Below are positions 5,052 to 6,035 of a stretch of 6,035 nucleotides of DNA, piece by piece. The translations under genes were made by a program, and so were the position numbers. Every line of letters begins with the position of its first letter. Within the stretch, counting starts at the first letter, position 1. The stretch covers positions 1 to 6,035 of the forward strand of contig JAFZKM010000153.1 in NCBI GenBank assembly GCA_017553665.1. The letters run 5' to 3'. This DNA comes from Lachnospiraceae bacterium. GTDB lineage: Bacteria; Bacillota_A; Clostridia; Lachnospirales; Lachnospiraceae. The notes below the pieces were generated by a model that did no database searches, had not been told where the DNA came from, and worked only from the letters and a program-made list of their open reading frames with translations.

Positions 5052-6035
5052 ACTTTATCACCCGCTTCGACGTCTCGCGTATCCCGTATTCGCCGTTCAC
5101 GACAGTCTCTCCCCAGTCAGCCGAAAGAACGCTTCCGTCCCACTCTGCCGCAAGATCGAGGTATTCCACGCCGCCGCTGTTTCCCTTCCAGCTCCAGGCC
5201 AGATACCCGATCCCCTGCTCCTCGCAGTACTGCATCAGATATTCTTCCTTTACGTCCCCGTCGGAATGCTTATATCCGAACTCTCCGACGCAGACGCAGA
5301 GATTCCGGTCGGTCGACGCGGTGAGATTTCTGCGTATCGCGCGCTTCGAACCGCCCGAAAGTCCGTACATATGGACCGAGAACATGGTATTGCGGTCGGG
5401 ATCGGCCTCGAAGATATCGACTCCGGCCTTCGCCGCCGCTCTTCCGAACTGGCCCCATCCGGGAGAGTCCACCATGATAACGTTTTTGATCCCTGCCTCG
5501 CGCAGCATCGGAATGACCGCCGTATATCCGTCACGCCAGATATCTGCGCTTCTTTTCCCGCACCATTCATTGGCAATGTTCAGAATACAGTAAGCCTCGG
5601 TACCGTCAAATACATCCGCGATCCCGCACCAGAATTCCGCGATCTTTTTCAGGGTTTCCGTATCATTGTCTCCGGTCCCGTCATGTACCTCGACCATGGC
5701 CATCATGCCGAGCTGTCTCGCCCTTTCTATCGCCTCGGCGATACTTTCCGCGGTATCGCTCTCCCACTGTATTCCGCAGGCGCAGACGATCCTGATGCAG
5801 TTTGCGCCCGTATCGGCGATCGCGGCAAAGGCGGTCTCATCCTCGGACCTGTACCAGCAATGCGAATGATTGATCCCGCGCAGCACCACAGGCTCACCGT
5901 CGGCTGTTTTCAGCTGTGTACCGTCGACATACAGTCCCGCGTGCTCCGCACCGGCAGGCGCGGACGCGGCGCTCCTGCCGTCACTGCAGCCTGCGAGCAG
6001 GCAGACAGCACACAGGATCAGCGTTATCTTCAGCA
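5050..6035 (-). CDS. GH5 family glycoside hydrolase lipoprotein, beta-mannanase-like (start codon cut at the right edge)
   Basis: The frame is open to the right edge, where the last two bases of a ?TG codon precede CTG AAG; if that codon is ATG at 6036-6034 the protein has 328 residues. An internal GTG at 5889 would remove the signal peptide and the first strand, so the upstream start is preferred. Residues 2-17 form a short signal peptide ending in the lipobox LAGC (14-17), so Cys17 should be lipidated and the enzyme held on the outer face of the membrane. The catalytic domain shows the GH5 landmarks in order: RGINHSHCWY, TGANCIRIV, EVHDGTG, NIANEW (acid/base Glu157), VDSPGWGQ, FSVHMYG, VGEFG (nucleophile Glu252) and YLAWSWKGNS. 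This pattern closely resembles bacterial GH5_8 mannanases, so beta-1,4-mannan is the likeliest substrate; another beta-glucan is possible. No carbohydrate-binding module follows. Ten cysteines in the domain are unusual. Confidence 0.9.
   Translation of the reverse strand, partial: LKITLILCAVCLLAGCSDGRSAASAPAGAEHAGLYVDGTQLKTADGEPVVLRGINHSHCWYRSEDETAFAAIADTGANCIRIVCACGIQWESDTAESIAEAIERARQLGMMAMVEVHDGTGDNDTETLKKIAEFWCGIADVFDGTEAYCILNIANEWCGKRSADIWRDGYTAVIPMLREAGIKNVIMVDSPGWGQFGRAAAKAGVDIFEADPDRNTMFSVHMYGLSGGSKRAIRRNLTASTDRNLCVCVGEFGYKHSDGDVKEEYLMQYCEEQGIGYLAWSWKGNSGGVEYLDLAAEWDGSVLSADWGETVVNGEYGIRETSKRVIK

Noticed and set aside
4394..5593. A 399-codon open frame on the plus strand, antisense to the AlkD-like and GH5 genes
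   Set aside because: It spans two well-supported minus-strand genes and their junction, has no ribosome binding site before its ATG, and its translation shows no recognisable domain. It is best explained by low stop-codon frequency opposite GC-rich coding sequence.
1..6035. CRISPR array, insertion sequence, tRNA or phage genes
   Set aside because: No regularly spaced repeats, transposase or integrase motifs, tRNA-like cloverleaf or attachment-site duplication was seen on either strand.

Overview
The window is about 6 kb from a bacterial chromosome. Everything I can support as coding lies on the minus strand. The gene content suggests a low-oxygen, gut- or rumen-type Firmicute, probably Lachnospiraceae or related Clostridia. 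Evidence for this is the LytTR/DUF3021 regulator pair, the CDP-glycerol (teichoic-acid-type) transferase, strong AAGGAGG-like ribosome binding sites, and a cysteine-rich lipoprotein glycoside hydrolase. The assignment is an inference from gene families; no rRNA or other taxonomic marker is present.

Layout, in the direction of transcription (right to left). (1) 6035-5050: an exported GH5 hydrolase, best matching the GH5_8 beta-mannanase pattern, with a lipoprotein signal peptide. Its start codon is cut one base outside the window. (2) 5038-4367: an AlkD-like HEAT-repeat DNA alkylation repair protein, whose ribosome binding site overlaps the stop codon of the GH5 gene. (3) 4344-3904: a stand-alone LytTR DNA-binding regulator. 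(4) 3904-3425: a four-helix DUF3021-type membrane protein whose start overlaps the regulator stop by one base (TAATG). An intrinsic terminator follows at 3384-3415, enclosed by a second, perfect 9-bp inverted repeat. (5) 3337-2645 and 2641-1850: an ABC ATPase and an ABC-2 permease, 3 bp apart, ended by a second intrinsic terminator (1801-1832). (6) An extended -10 promoter (1762-1790) drives a long, separate gene from 1705 past the left edge. It encodes a CDP-glycerol glycerophosphotransferase domain fused to a second glycosyltransferase-like domain, and its C-terminus is missing.

How the parts may work together: genes 3-6 in transcription order (LytTR, DUF3021, ATPase, permease) form a recognisable type of module, in which a membrane protein holds a LytTR activator in check and a neighbouring ABC exporter is the likely output. 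The terminator and the nested repeat between the regulator pair and the ABC pair are the best place to look for how the two halves are coupled. The tight spacing of the GH5 and AlkD-like genes upstream means regulator transcription could depend partly on read-through from a polysaccharide-degradation gene. The teichoic-acid-type gene has its own promoter and appears independent. No CRISPR array, tRNA, rRNA, insertion sequence or phage gene was seen. No stretch longer than 300 bases lacks a gene; the longest gap is 1706-1849.
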